Of a stretch of 64,000 bases of DNA, positions 1-8,248 are shown one piece after another; positions within the stretch are counted from its first letter, which is position 1; each line of letters starts with the position of its first letter. The notes under the pieces are model-generated. The model was given only the letters and a program-made list of their open reading frames with translations. It searched no databases and was not told the origin of the DNA. The translations under genes were made by a program, and so were the position numbers. Source of the stretch: Candidatus Latescibacterota bacterium. Its GTDB lineage: Bacteria > Latescibacterota > UBA2968. Where the stretch lies: assembly GCA_022823725.1 (NCBI GenBank), contig JAJEHL010000049.1, positions 62,001-126,000 on the forward strand, read 5' to 3'.

Positions 1-2508
1 TTTGTCCCAGGATAGGGTATAGTTCATCTGGAATTGGAAGTCGTCTCGCACCATCTGGCGCAGCCCAAAGCTGAGGCCGTGATAGCGCGATTTGGCTGTG
101 CTCTCGACCACGGTCAAGTCACCGACGCCGTTGTAGCCATCGGGACCTAAACCCGTTGACCAGGGAGAACCGAAGACCGCGTCGTTGCGGTTGACAAAGC
201 GCGTCAAGTTGTCGGTGCGGGAGTATGTATAGCCAAAGGTACCGACGACCCCCTTTGCATGCAATTCGCGTTCGAGACCGACATGCGTGCTGATGGTGCG
301 GGGGTTTTTAAAATTTTTGTCGAAGACAAAGATATTGGGGCGGAAGGGATCGCCTGTGGGGGAGGGCAATAACTCGCCGTAGGTCGGGGGCGGTCCCAAT
401 ATGGGCGTCAGTGCGCTGGAGCGGAAGATGGATTGCCCGCGCGAGCCATTGGTCGAGCGAGTGCCCGCCAGATTCAAGCCCGGGATGCGGGCGTAGTAGA
501 TCCCCGCGCTGCTCCGCAACAGGGTTTTATTGTCGCCGTGTACATCGTAGGCTATGCCTAGGCGCGGCTGGAACATAGCCCAGGCAGAGGGGATTTTGCC
601 ATTGGAGGGAAATGTGTATGTACCCGTTTCGTTGGTGACTGTTTTGCCAATGAAATCGGCGAAGAAGACCTCGTCTGGATCGGTGATTACATCGGGCTGG
701 ATCTGTGCCTCCCAGCGCAGTCCGTAATTGAGTGTGAGTTTGTTTGAGGGTTGCCAACTGTCCTGTACAAACAGGGCGAATTCGTGCTGGGGGATATTCT
801 GTGTGCCCGCTTCTTCCACGCTCAGGCCGCCGACGCCGGACTGCTGCAAGTAGATGAGGACAGGTCCGGTAATTTCCGTTCCGTCGGGACAGGTCCCGGT
901 GGTACTGGTGCTGCCGTCGGAGCATTCGACATAGGTATTGCCCTGCTGGACGAAGTTGAGAAAGCCATCCACAGAATTGAAGATGTAGCGGCCGTTGGCA
1001 AAACCGATAAAGGTTTGTACGGATTCGACGCGGTTCCACTCGATCCCGGCTTTGATCAGGTGATTGTCCTTGCTTATGGAGATATTGTTGAGTAGCTGGA
1101 TGCGGGTGTCGTGGTATTCGATGGGAATGAAGAAGGGCATGCCAAAGCGATAGCCGTGTAGAAAATCCATGCCCGTGTCGGGAAAGGGGCGCCCGGTGTT
1201 GGGGTTGTGCGGTCCGCCATAGGGACGTGGACGATCTTCGCGGGCGATTTGGAAGCGGAATTCGTTAACCGTGCTGGGGGATAGTAGCGATACCAGACTG
1301 CCGTTGAAGGCGTGTGACCAGTCCCGTTCAATCGCATTGGCGCTGCGCGCCCAGGAGTCAACATCAAAGGTGCCGTTTTCCTGTTCGGACCAGGTGTAAT
1401 TGTATTTGAAGGTGGCGGAGTGTTCCTGCGACAGGTGGTAATCGACCTTGAGTAGAAAAGCGCGGGCATCATTGGTGCGGTCTATAGCGCCGTAGTCGTC
1501 TGAAAGATTGAACTCAGAGGACATGAAGTGGCGTAGGCGGGCATCTCCGCGTTCGATATTGTTCTGTTTCGTATCTCTAAAAATCTGCTGGTCGTACGCG
1601 GCAAAGAAAAATGCCCTGTCCTTTTTAAGTGGACCCCCCAGGGTGAAGCCGAATTGCCCCTGTTTGAAATTGGGCGTGCGTTCTATCCCGTTGTGCCTGG
1701 CCGTGCTGGACAGGGCGTCGTGTTTGCCAAAAAAATGCACGGAGCCGTGGAATTGGTTGGTACCCGATTTGGTGATGACATTGACAAAGCCGCCGCTGGA
1801 GCGTCCAAATTCGGCATTGGCTCCCTGGGGCACGACCACCATTTCCGCTACTGCGTTTAAATTAAAGGTGAAGGCGGGGCGCTGTCCGCCGCGCTGTTCG
1901 CCGAAGAAGGGGTTGTTGAAATCCGCACCATCTACTGAGATGTTGTTGTGTATGCCGCGCTGACCGGCAATGGTCAATTCATCGCCATCAGGTCCTTGCA
2001 CGATGCTCACGCCCGGAGTCAACAATGTGAGATTGAGAAAATTGCGCCCGTTGTTGGGCAGGTCCTGCACGGCTGCTTCGGGCAGGCGCGTGGCTGTTTC
2101 GCTCTGGGTGATGTCAACGGCGGGTCTCGTCGCTTCGATGAGGACCTCGTCCATTTGCAATGCCATTTTGAAGACGAGTTCCACTGTCTCGCCAACCCGC
2201 ACCTGTACCCCTGTTTGGCGCAATTCTGCCTGTCCCGCTGCCTGTACTGTTATGTCGTAAAAACCCAGGGGCAACAGGATCGCGGTGAACTGCCCGAGAT
2301 CGGATGATGTGAGGGTTCGCTGGTAATTGGTGCTGGTTTCTTTGAGCGCGATGGTGGCATTGCCAATGGGGTTGTCGAACTGATCCCATACAAATCCGCG
2401 GATAACGCCGGTGGTCGCCTGAGATTGCGCCCAGGTGGAAGTATGCAATAGTACAGCGCACAGGAAAAGGAAGGATAAGACGCGGATGGGGGGGTGAAGG
2501 CGAGTCAT
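1..2508 (-). CDS. Oar-like TonB-dependent receptor with carboxypeptidase-regulatory domain (3' end outside window)
   Basis: The frame is open from an ATG at 2508 to the left edge (836 codons) without a stop, so the C-terminus is missing. A signal peptide ends near residue 28 (hydrophobic run, then TSTWAQ). Residues about 34-118 form a CarboxypepD_reg-like beta domain, and 130-250 a TonB plug with NISVDGADFNNP and EFGRSSGGFVNVITKSGT. The rest looks like alternating beta-barrel strands (for example FQMNYTLSW at the edge). Such Oar/SusC-like receptors import large substrates, or act in surface functions, across the outer membrane using TonB. It lies 16 bases downstream of a PhyH gene in a same-strand run with a fucosidase, which suggests a glycan-related ligand (inference). 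No strong ribosome site precedes the ATG. The substrate is unknown. Confidence 0.9.
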   Translation of the reverse strand, partial: MTRLHPPIRVLSFLFLCAVLLHTSTWAQSQATTGVIRGFVWDQFDNPIGNATIALKETSTNYQRTLTSSDLGQFTAILLPLGFYDITVQAAGQAELRQTGVQVRVGETVELVFKMALQMDEVLIEATRPAVDITQSETATRLPEAAVQDLPNNGRNFLNLTLLTPGVSIVQGPDGDELTIAGQRGIHNNISVDGADFNNPFFGEQRGGQRPAFTFNLNAVAEMVVVPQGANAEFGRSSGGFVNVITKSGTNQFHGSVHFFGKHDALSSTARHNGIERTPNFKQGQFGFTLGGPLKKDRAFFFAAYDQQIFRDTKQNNIERGDARLRHFMSSEFNLSDDYGAIDRTNDARAFLLKVDYHLSQEHSATFKYNYTWSEQENGTFDVDSWARSANAIERDWSHAFNGSLVSLLSPSTVNEFRFQIAREDRPRPYGGPHNPNTGRPFPDTGMDFLHGYRFGMPFFIPIEYHDTRIQLLNNISISKDNHLIKAGIEWNRVESVQTFIGFANGRYIFNSVDGFLNFVQQGNTYVECSDGSTSTTGTCPDGTEITGPVLIYLQQSGVGGLSVEEAGTQNIPQHEFALFVQDSWQPSNKLTLNYGLRWEAQIQPDVITDPDEVFFADFIGKTVTNETGTYTFPSNGKIPSAWAMFQPRLGIAYDVHGDNKTLLRSSAGIYYARIPGLNLAGTRSTNGSRGQSIFRSSALTPILGPPPTYGELLPSPTGDPFRPNIFVFDKNFKNPRTISTHVGLERELHAKGVVGTFGYTYSRTDNLTRFVNRNDAVFGSPWSTGLGPDGYNGVGDLTVVESTAKSRYHGLSFGLRQMVRDDFQFQMNYTLSWDK

Positions 2509-2524
2509 TATTCGGCACGTCTTT

Positions 2525-3232
2525 CTAAGCTGGTCTCAGAATTTTATACTGATCGCCATTGCCACGGGGCACAGTGGCCTCTTGATACGAGACGATAAAT
2601 GCCCGCCGCACGTGGTCTGTCTGGTTGCCTTTGGAATGATGCCACAAATAGGCGTCAAATAAAAGGATATCCCCGGCTTTTACAGGACATGGAATTGCAT
2701 CGTCGAACATGAGATCGGCGGGTCCCATACACTTTGGGCATTGTCCGCCAAATGGCCCATGCGTGACCACGCCGCCTTTGTGGCTGCCCGGCACGACCCA
2801 TAAACACCCATTTGTCTCATCCGCATCCTGCAATGGTATCCAGGTGGACATGCGCGTTTCGCTCAGGGTTTTTGTGTTGTAATACGCATTGTCCTGATGC
2901 CAGTGACAGATGTCATTGGAATGCGGCACTTTTGCCGTCAACTTGGCCGAATAAATTGAGATGCCGGGATTGACGATATCTTCAATCAGTGTCAATACCC
3001 GCTCATCCTGTACAAATTGACGGGTTATTTCTGAGCGCAATCCCAACTGCATGACCCATCCCTTGTTGCGTCCCGTATTTCTTTGTGCGTCCTGAAGTCG
3101 GTCGATCTCGCGGTCGATTTCCGCGAGTTCCTCCAGCGGAAAGATATCTGGCACAATCACATAGCCCTGTTCGCGATAGATCGCCACCTCGTCGGCACTG
3201 AGTTTTCGCAAGTCCGTTTCTGTCATTGTCAT
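2525..3232 (-). CDS. Phytanoyl-CoA dioxygenase (PhyH) family protein
   Basis: A 235-residue protein of the Fe(II)/2-oxoglutarate-dependent PhyH family, which hydroxylates varied small substrates. The iron-binding facial triad is visible: H112-Q-D114 in CHWHQDNAYY, a distal His in LWHHSKGN (198/199), and the 2-oxoglutarate-binding Arg in HVRRAFIVSY. A CPKC pair (residues 165-168) sits in the loop before the distal His. AGGAG lies 10 bases before the chosen ATG and overlaps the stop codon of the fucosidase, so the two genes are probably translationally linked. The substrate cannot be read from sequence; the context suggests a sugar or sugar-linked compound. Confidence 0.88.
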   Translation of the reverse strand: MTMTETDLRKLSADEVAIYREQGYVIVPDIFPLEELAEIDREIDRLQDAQRNTGRNKGWVMQLGLRSEITRQFVQDERVLTLIEDIVNPGISIYSAKLTAKVPHSNDICHWHQDNAYYNTKTLSETRMSTWIPLQDADETNGCLWVVPGSHKGGVVTHGPFGGQCPKCMGPADLMFDDAIPCPVKAGDILLFDAYLWHHSKGNQTDHVRRAFIVSYQEATVPRGNGDQYKILRPA

Positions 3233-3239
3233 TTTTTGT

Positions 3240-4547
3240 TTACTCCTTTAAAAATAACTCGACCACGGGCACTGTCACATTGGGTTTTTGCACGGGCAAT
3301 TCCAGTGTTAGCGTTTCTCTTTCGAGACTGCTATCTCCCGTGTGTCCAGCGCGGGGCTGGTGAAATCGCACTTCTGAAGCATCGTTTAATAACTGTGCGT
3401 ATTCTACTTTGCCAGCAAATCCGTCGAGATGCAGATGGCGGAATGGATAGGTGAACAGGTGTACGTACAGCCGATTGGTCTCGGGATTGTAGGTCAGGCG
3501 GCAATCCTCCGGCGTCTGAAATTCCTCTGGCGCGGCAGTACATCCGTAAATGGATCGGCTGTGCCATTTCATCCACTCGCCCATTTCGCTCAGGCAATTC
3601 AATGCGCGATCGTCAAATACTCCGCGCCCGGTCGGCCCGACATTGAGCAATAAATTGCCTCCGCGGCTTACCACACCGACCAGCATTTGCACCAGTTGCT
3701 CGGTGCTTTTCCAACTCGTTTCATCGCGATGATAGCCCCACGATCCCGAAAATGTTTGACAGGTCTCCCACAATACGCGCTCGCCCTGATAGGTGACCCA
3801 CTCGCGCGGCATAAATTGTTCGGGCGTGCGGTAATCCCATCCGCCTTCTACGTCGTCCAGATCCAGTCGGTCGTTAATCACAATACCCGGCTGCAACTCG
3901 CGCGTCATTTTCATCAGTTCGATACTGTTCCAATCGTCTCGCCCTTTGCCGTCAAAACCCTCGGGCCTGCCCTTTGCGCCAGCCGGATAGCTGAAATCGT
4001 AAAATAGCATATCCACTTTGCCGTATTCGGTGAGCAACTCGCGGACCTGGCCGCGCAAATACGCCGCGTATTGGGCCTGATCGCGCGGTTCGTTCAGTTT
4101 ATCTTTATCGGGATGGTTCCGCATGCTGTGAATGGCGTCAATTCTGAAATGCGGATGGTACCAGTCGATCAGGGAATGGTAAAATCCGACCTTCATCCCC
4201 CGGGATCGAAACGCTTCCACCATGGGTTTTAACAAATCCCTGCGCGCGGGTGTATTGGTCGCTTTGTATTCCGTGAGTTTGGAGTCCCACAGCGCGAAGC
4301 CTTCGTGGTGTTTGGTGGTGACACAAAAATATTTCATGCCCGCGTTGGCCGCCGCATCTGCCCACGCTTCGGGGTCGTACAAATCCGGATCGAAGTATTT
4401 CAAATATCGATCGTATTGTGCGTCGGGGATTTCTTCTCGTTGTTTTACCCACTCGTGCCGCGCGGGCAATGCGTACAATCCCCAGTGGATGAATAATCCA
4501 AATCGATCATGTGTAAACCAACTCGTGTCACCCCGTAGATCTGCCAT
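3240..4547 (-). CDS. GH29 alpha-L-fucosidase
   Basis: A 435-residue glycoside hydrolase family 29 protein. GH29 enzymes release alpha-linked L-fucose by a retaining mechanism. The N-terminal FGLFIHWGLY motif (16-25), KHHEGFALWDS (79-89), YHSLIDW (123-129) and the nucleophile region VDMLFYDFSYP (Asp184 the likely nucleophile) follow the family order, and SRGGNLLLNVGPTGRG marks the end of the catalytic barrel. No signal peptide is seen, so it may act in the cytoplasm on imported oligosaccharides, or export is by another route. AAAAGGAG sits 6 bases before the ATG. It lies between a Gfo/Idh oxidoreductase and a PhyH gene on the same strand. Confidence 0.92.
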   Translation of the reverse strand: MADLRGDTSWFTHDRFGLFIHWGLYALPARHEWVKQREEIPDAQYDRYLKYFDPDLYDPEAWADAAANAGMKYFCVTTKHHEGFALWDSKLTEYKATNTPARRDLLKPMVEAFRSRGMKVGFYHSLIDWYHPHFRIDAIHSMRNHPDKDKLNEPRDQAQYAAYLRGQVRELLTEYGKVDMLFYDFSYPAGAKGRPEGFDGKGRDDWNSIELMKMTRELQPGIVINDRLDLDDVEGGWDYRTPEQFMPREWVTYQGERVLWETCQTFSGSWGYHRDETSWKSTEQLVQMLVGVVSRGGNLLLNVGPTGRGVFDDRALNCLSEMGEWMKWHSRSIYGCTAAPEEFQTPEDCRLTYNPETNRLYVHLFTYPFRHLHLDGFAGKVEYAQLLNDASEVRFHQPRAGHTGDSSLERETLTLELPVQKPNVTVPVVELFLKE

Positions 4548-4559
4548 GTGGTCTCCTTT

Positions 4560-5558
4560 TTATAGTTCTGATAGTTGTACCTCGCGTCCTTCCTTTGCAC
4601 TTGTGACGGCTCCGAAAACCATGGACATGGATTTTAGATTGTCTTCGGCATTGCATTCGGGTTGGCGGTCTTCCTGAAGGGCGCGGACAAATTCGTTGAG
4701 TACGGGATTTGGCCCGTCGATTTCGTCGAGTTCGATTTGTTCGCGGATTTGTGGATTCTGTTTGTGCTTGAGCGTGTAAAAGAGGTCAAAGCCCTCCCAT
4801 GTCAGCGTGCCTTTTGGTCCCTCGTAGCGCCATTCGCCGTTGTGACCCGCAGGTACATGTCCCATTGTGCAGCCAATACCGCGATGTGTGGCGACAATGC
4901 CGTTTTCAAATTTGAAGACGATAATCTGGCAGGCGTCGCCCTGATGCCAGCCCCAGGGCAAGTTCCAGGTGATGGCATGTGCGCTGACGGGGTCGGCATT
5001 GAGGGTATAGCGCATCATGTCAAAGTGGTGGATGCCCATGTCGGTGAGGAACATATAGGGTTCCGTCACGTAGTGACTGCCCGGGTTGTCTGCCCAATCG
5101 ACATAAAGCGATACGTCGAGTTGCGCCACGTCGCCAATATGTCTGGTTTCAAGCAGGCGCCGAGTGGTGCGGGGCAGTTCATTAAAGCGATAGTTCTGTG
5201 TGATCATGTGTTTGACACCCGCTTTTTTGCCCGCTTCAACGATGCGTTTGGCTGCTTCAAAATTATCGCTCAGGGGTTTTTCACCCAGTAGATTGAGGCC
5301 CGCATCAAAGGCTTTCATCGCGATGATTTCGTGAACAGCGGGTGGGGTGACATCTACGACAAAGTCGGCTTCTACTGAAGCGGCATCGCTGAGGTCGTCA
5401 AAAATGAGATCCTCGGGTACACCGCGTTCTTCCATCGCGCGTTTTTTATTTTCTGCTGAGGGTTCGACATAGGCGACCAATTCGACTTCGGGATGTGCTT
5501 CACACGCGGCCTGCCAGTGACGCGCACGGCCACCGAGGCCGACGAGGATTGCTTTCAT
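4560..5558 (-). CDS. Gfo/Idh/MocA family oxidoreductase
   Basis: A 332-residue NAD(P)-dependent sugar or cyclitol oxidoreductase of the Gfo/Idh/MocA family. The N-terminal Rossmann fingerprint is VGLGGRARHW (7-16), and the family EKP motif is present as GEKPLS. The second half is the alpha/beta substrate domain, with DMGIHHFDMMRY carrying the usual catalytic-region His residues. AAGGAG stands upstream of the ATG. It starts the fucosidase-PhyH-TonB run and probably oxidises or epimerises a released sugar (inference). Its exact substrate is not readable. Confidence 0.88.
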   Translation of the reverse strand: MKAILVGLGGRARHWQAACEAHPEVELVAYVEPSAENKKRAMEERGVPEDLIFDDLSDAASVEADFVVDVTPPAVHEIIAMKAFDAGLNLLGEKPLSDNFEAAKRIVEAGKKAGVKHMITQNYRFNELPRTTRRLLETRHIGDVAQLDVSLYVDWADNPGSHYVTEPYMFLTDMGIHHFDMMRYTLNADPVSAHAITWNLPWGWHQGDACQIIVFKFENGIVATHRGIGCTMGHVPAGHNGEWRYEGPKGTLTWEGFDLFYTLKHKQNPQIREQIELDEIDGPNPVLNEFVRALQEDRQPECNAEDNLKSMSMVFGAVTSAKEGREVQLSEL

Positions 5559-5579
5559 GAGATAGGCTCCTTAAAAGGC

Positions 5580-5655
5580 GTAAAAGGTGCGACGCAAGAC
5601 GTAAGAGGGCCACTCCACCGGTTCTTCGCCTTTCATCTGCGTCTATCTGCGGATC
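5580..5655. repeat. Heptamer tandem repeat plus CCTTTCATCTGCG element
   Basis: In the gap between the isomerase and the Gfo/Idh gene, four consecutive 7-base units can be read: GTAAAAG, GTGCGAC, GCAAGAC, GTAAGAG (5580-5607). About 20 bases later comes CTTCGCCTTTCATC (5624-5637), continuing as TGCG, then CTATCTGCGGATC. The same two blocks recur at 62188-62290. The second block alone recurs at 16157-16179 and, inverted, at 34042-34055. Confidence 0.6.
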
Positions 5656-6479
5656 TAAAAATCATCCGATTCGACATAAGCCTGGATCAGGCGGTCTTCG
5701 CCTTCTTTGCCGGGCAGGCTGATGCCGTGTTCCATGCCGACGATACTCGTGCAGCCTTTTTCATGCAGGTGTTTGAAGATACTTTTGTAGTTGATTTCGC
5801 CAGTGGTGGGTTCTTTGCGACCGGGGTTGTCGCCCACTTGAAAAACGCCGATTTCAGACCAGCAGCGGTCGATATTGGGTATGAGATTGCCTTCGGTGAT
5901 TTGCTGGTGGTAGATGTCAAAGAGGATTTTACAACACGGGTGATTGACGGCCTGGCAGATCAGATATGCTTGCGGCGAACCAGCCAGATAAACGCGGGGG
6001 TGGTTCGTCAGGCGGTTGAGCGGTTCCAACACCATGACAAGACCCGATTCTTCGAGAATGTCGCAGCATCGCTTGAGCAGTTCGATCACATTGGCTGTTT
6101 GATAATCCCACGCGAGTTTTAAGTCGTAAAGCCCGGGGACGACTGTACACCATTTTGCATTTACGCGTTTGGAAACTTCAATGGCGGCTTTGATATCTTT
6201 TAAGACGGCCTGTTTTGCATCTTCGTCGTCGCCGGCAAATGTGACATCTGAAAAAGATCCCGTGGCGACAAAAACACCCATTTCGAGGTTTAATCGGGTC
6301 ATTTCTGCGGCGATTTTTTCTTGCATTCCCACATCGCGTTTGGGCATGCCATTGTCTTCCCAGGCTGTAAAGCCCTGATCCGCGGCGTATTTGAGCTGGT
6401 CGAGATAATCATCGCCTGCACTGTTTGAGAAATGGCCGTAATGCGGGGCGTATTTGAGGTTGAATTCCCGTTGGGGCAT
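5655..6479 (-). CDS. Hydroxypyruvate isomerase-like sugar isomerase/epimerase (TIM barrel)
   Basis: A 274-residue xylose-isomerase-like TIM barrel protein. The order VLEPLNR, then FDIYHQQ, then QVGDNPGRKEPTTGEINY is the hallmark of the hydroxypyruvate isomerase (Hyi) branch; Glu and Asp/His in these motifs bind the divalent metal. Hyi interconverts hydroxypyruvate and tartronate semialdehyde, but many relatives act on other ketoses. The open frame extends further upstream, but AAGGAG lies 6 bases before the ATG at 6479 and the family starts here (MPQREFNLKYAPHYGHF). It leads the minus-strand glycan run. Confidence 0.8.
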   Translation of the reverse strand: MPQREFNLKYAPHYGHFSNSAGDDYLDQLKYAADQGFTAWEDNGMPKRDVGMQEKIAAEMTRLNLEMGVFVATGSFSDVTFAGDDEDAKQAVLKDIKAAIEVSKRVNAKWCTVVPGLYDLKLAWDYQTANVIELLKRCCDILEESGLVMVLEPLNRLTNHPRVYLAGSPQAYLICQAVNHPCCKILFDIYHQQITEGNLIPNIDRCWSEIGVFQVGDNPGRKEPTTGEINYKSIFKHLHEKGCTSIVGMEHGISLPGKEGEDRLIQAYVESDDF

Positions 6480-6601
6480 GTAAATCTCCTTTAAGGTTGA
6501 AAAAAATAACGGTATAAGACAAGGGTTTAATTTGAAAGGATAGCGCGCGTGTGTCAAATAGAAAATCGCCATGTGCTACGCGGTGGGATTCTGATTTCGC
6601 C

Positions 6602-6630
6602 TTGACAAAAGGTGTGGGGGGGAATATGAT
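6602..6630 (+). promoter_or_regulatory. Sigma-70-type promoter for msrA
   Basis: TTGACA (6602-6607) and TATGAT (6625-6630) are separated by exactly 17 bases, 45 bases upstream of the msrA start and within the divergent 6480-6674 gap. The match to the primary-sigma consensus is 6/6 and 5/6. Confidence 0.75.
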
Positions 6631-6674
6631 GGATGCAAAGAGCAGCGTGTAAATAGCCACAAAGGAGTATCACT

Positions 6675-7217
6675 ATGTCCAGTACAATGGAGACCGCGAC
6701 GCTTGGGGGCGGGTGTTTTTGGTGCGTGGAGGCGATTTATCAGGATGTAATTGGTGTGCATAAAGTCGTGTCGGGATATGCTGGGGGGGCGGTAGAAAAT
6801 CCGACGTATCAGGCGGTGTGTTCGGGTACCACGGGGCACGCCGAGGTGGTGCAGATTGTGTTTGATCCGACGGTGATTTCGTTTGAGGAGATTCTGTTCA
6901 TTTTCTGGCGCACGCATGATCCGACGACTTTGAATCGCCAGGGGAATGATGTGGGCACGCAGTATCGGTCGGTAATCTTTTATCACGATGAGCAGCAGAA
7001 GAGCATTGCCGAGCAGTCAATGGCAGAGGCGTCGGATTTATGGCCCGATCCGATTGTGACGGAGATTGCGCCGCTTCCAATATTTTATGAAGGGGAAGCG
7101 TATCATCAGAATTATTTTGTGGAGAATCCGTATCAACCGTATTGCATCTTTGTTATCAATCCCAAGGTGCAAAAGTTTCGCAAGTCGTTTCGCAATAAAC
7201 TGAGAGGTGAGAAATGA
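6675..7217 (+). CDS. msrA: Peptide methionine-S-sulfoxide reductase MsrA
   Basis: A 180-residue MsrA that reduces methionine-S-sulfoxide in proteins after oxidative damage. The catalytic motif GCFWC is at residues 13-17 with nucleophile Cys14; EAIYQDVIGVHKVVSGYAGG and GTTGHAEVVQIVFDP are conserved family blocks. AAAGGAG precedes the ATG, and a near-consensus promoter lies upstream. It overlaps the following Gfo/Idh gene by ATGA, so the two are co-translated. No MsrB is fused or adjacent. Confidence 0.96.
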   Translation: MSSTMETATLGGGCFWCVEAIYQDVIGVHKVVSGYAGGAVENPTYQAVCSGTTGHAEVVQIVFDPTVISFEEILFIFWRTHDPTTLNRQGNDVGTQYRSVIFYHDEQQKSIAEQSMAEASDLWPDPIVTEIAPLPIFYEGEAYHQNYFVENPYQPYCIFVINPKVQKFRKSFRNKLRGEK

Positions 7218-8236
7218 GTGACGCACCTGTTCGCGTTGGGTTTGTAGGCTGTGGGAGACAGGCGAGTGCATCGTGGTATCCCAATTTTGCAACCATACCG
7301 GAATTGGACCTGTACGCCTGCTGTGATTTGCAAGCGACGCTGGCAGAGCGCAATGCGCGGTTTTTTGGGGCGAGAAGATGGTACACAGATCTATCTGATA
7401 TGCTTGAGAAAGAAGACCTGGATGCCGTTATGGTCGTGGGGCCGCCGGATATGCATTTTGAGTGCGGCAAGCAGGTGCTGGCGGCGGGGTTGCCGTTGAT
7501 GATGGAGAAGCCTCCGGCGCGTTTAACCGCCCATGCGCGGGAGTTGGCCGATATGGCTGAGGGGCGAGGATTGATTACGCAGATTGGCCACAATATGCGA
7601 CACGCGCCCGGGGTGCAGAAATTTCGAGAACTGATGGCGACGCCCGAGTTTGGTAAATTGCTTTTTTTGGAGAGCAGATATTTTATGCCCAGCCCGATGT
7701 GGCAGGATGATATGGACTATCGCGCGGGCTGGCAGTATATGATTTTTCAGTCAACACACGCGGTCGATCTCGCGCGTTTTTTGGGCGGAGAAATTGAGCG
7801 GGTTTATGCGGATTTGTCGGTTGGTGAGGGCGGGCGATTTGCAATTGCCTGTACCGCGCATTTTGATAGTGGTGCCACTGGGACCATTACCCTGACGGGC
7901 TGTACTCCAAATTGGACGTGTAAGATTGAAGCGGCGGGCGATGCGCGGGCGCATTTGCGTTTGGATAATTTGCACACGTTGGATTTTGAACCCCACTCGC
8001 CCGAAGGGGGATACCAACCTTCGCCCGGTATTCCATCCCAGTCTTATTCGCCCGCGGTGCGGGACAATGCGGAAAAACGAGGCGGATACTGGGGGCAAAT
8101 GCAGGCTTTCGCACGGGCTGTACAAAAAGGGGAGGCAGGTTCACCATCCCTGAGAGATGCGTGTCAGGCGATGGTGGTATGCGAGGCTATTTGCGATAGT
8201 ATTGAGCGAAAAGCGCCGGTGGATATCGAACTTTAG
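7214..8236 (+). CDS. Gfo/Idh/MocA family oxidoreductase
   Basis: A 340-residue NAD(P)-binding oxidoreductase. FVGCGRQASASW near the N-terminus is the dinucleotide-binding turn, and MEKPPARL is the EKP motif of the family. The start ATG overlaps the msrA stop (ATGA), implying coupling. It differs clearly from the copy at 4560-5558 and is not a recent duplicate. Substrate unknown, probably a sugar or cyclitol. The link to msrA looks like operon convenience rather than a shared pathway. Confidence 0.87.
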   Translation: MSDAPVRVGFVGCGRQASASWYPNFATIPELDLYACCDLQATLAERNARFFGARRWYTDLSDMLEKEDLDAVMVVGPPDMHFECGKQVLAAGLPLMMEKPPARLTAHARELADMAEGRGLITQIGHNMRHAPGVQKFRELMATPEFGKLLFLESRYFMPSPMWQDDMDYRAGWQYMIFQSTHAVDLARFLGGEIERVYADLSVGEGGRFAIACTAHFDSGATGTITLTGCTPNWTCKIEAAGDARAHLRLDNLHTLDFEPHSPEGGYQPSPGIPSQSYSPAVRDNAEKRGGYWGQMQAFARAVQKGEAGSPSLRDACQAMVVCEAICDSIERKAPVDIEL

Positions 8237-8248
8237 TGAGGTTTAAAC

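Noticed and set aside
527-2518. Several medium open frames inside the TonB receptor region
   Set aside because: They are low-complexity shadows; the continuous frame from 2508 to the edge carries the signal peptide, plug and barrel pattern.
6409-6660. A small minus-strand frame across the msrA promoter
   Set aside because: It overlaps the isomerase start and the divergent promoter and shows no family motif.
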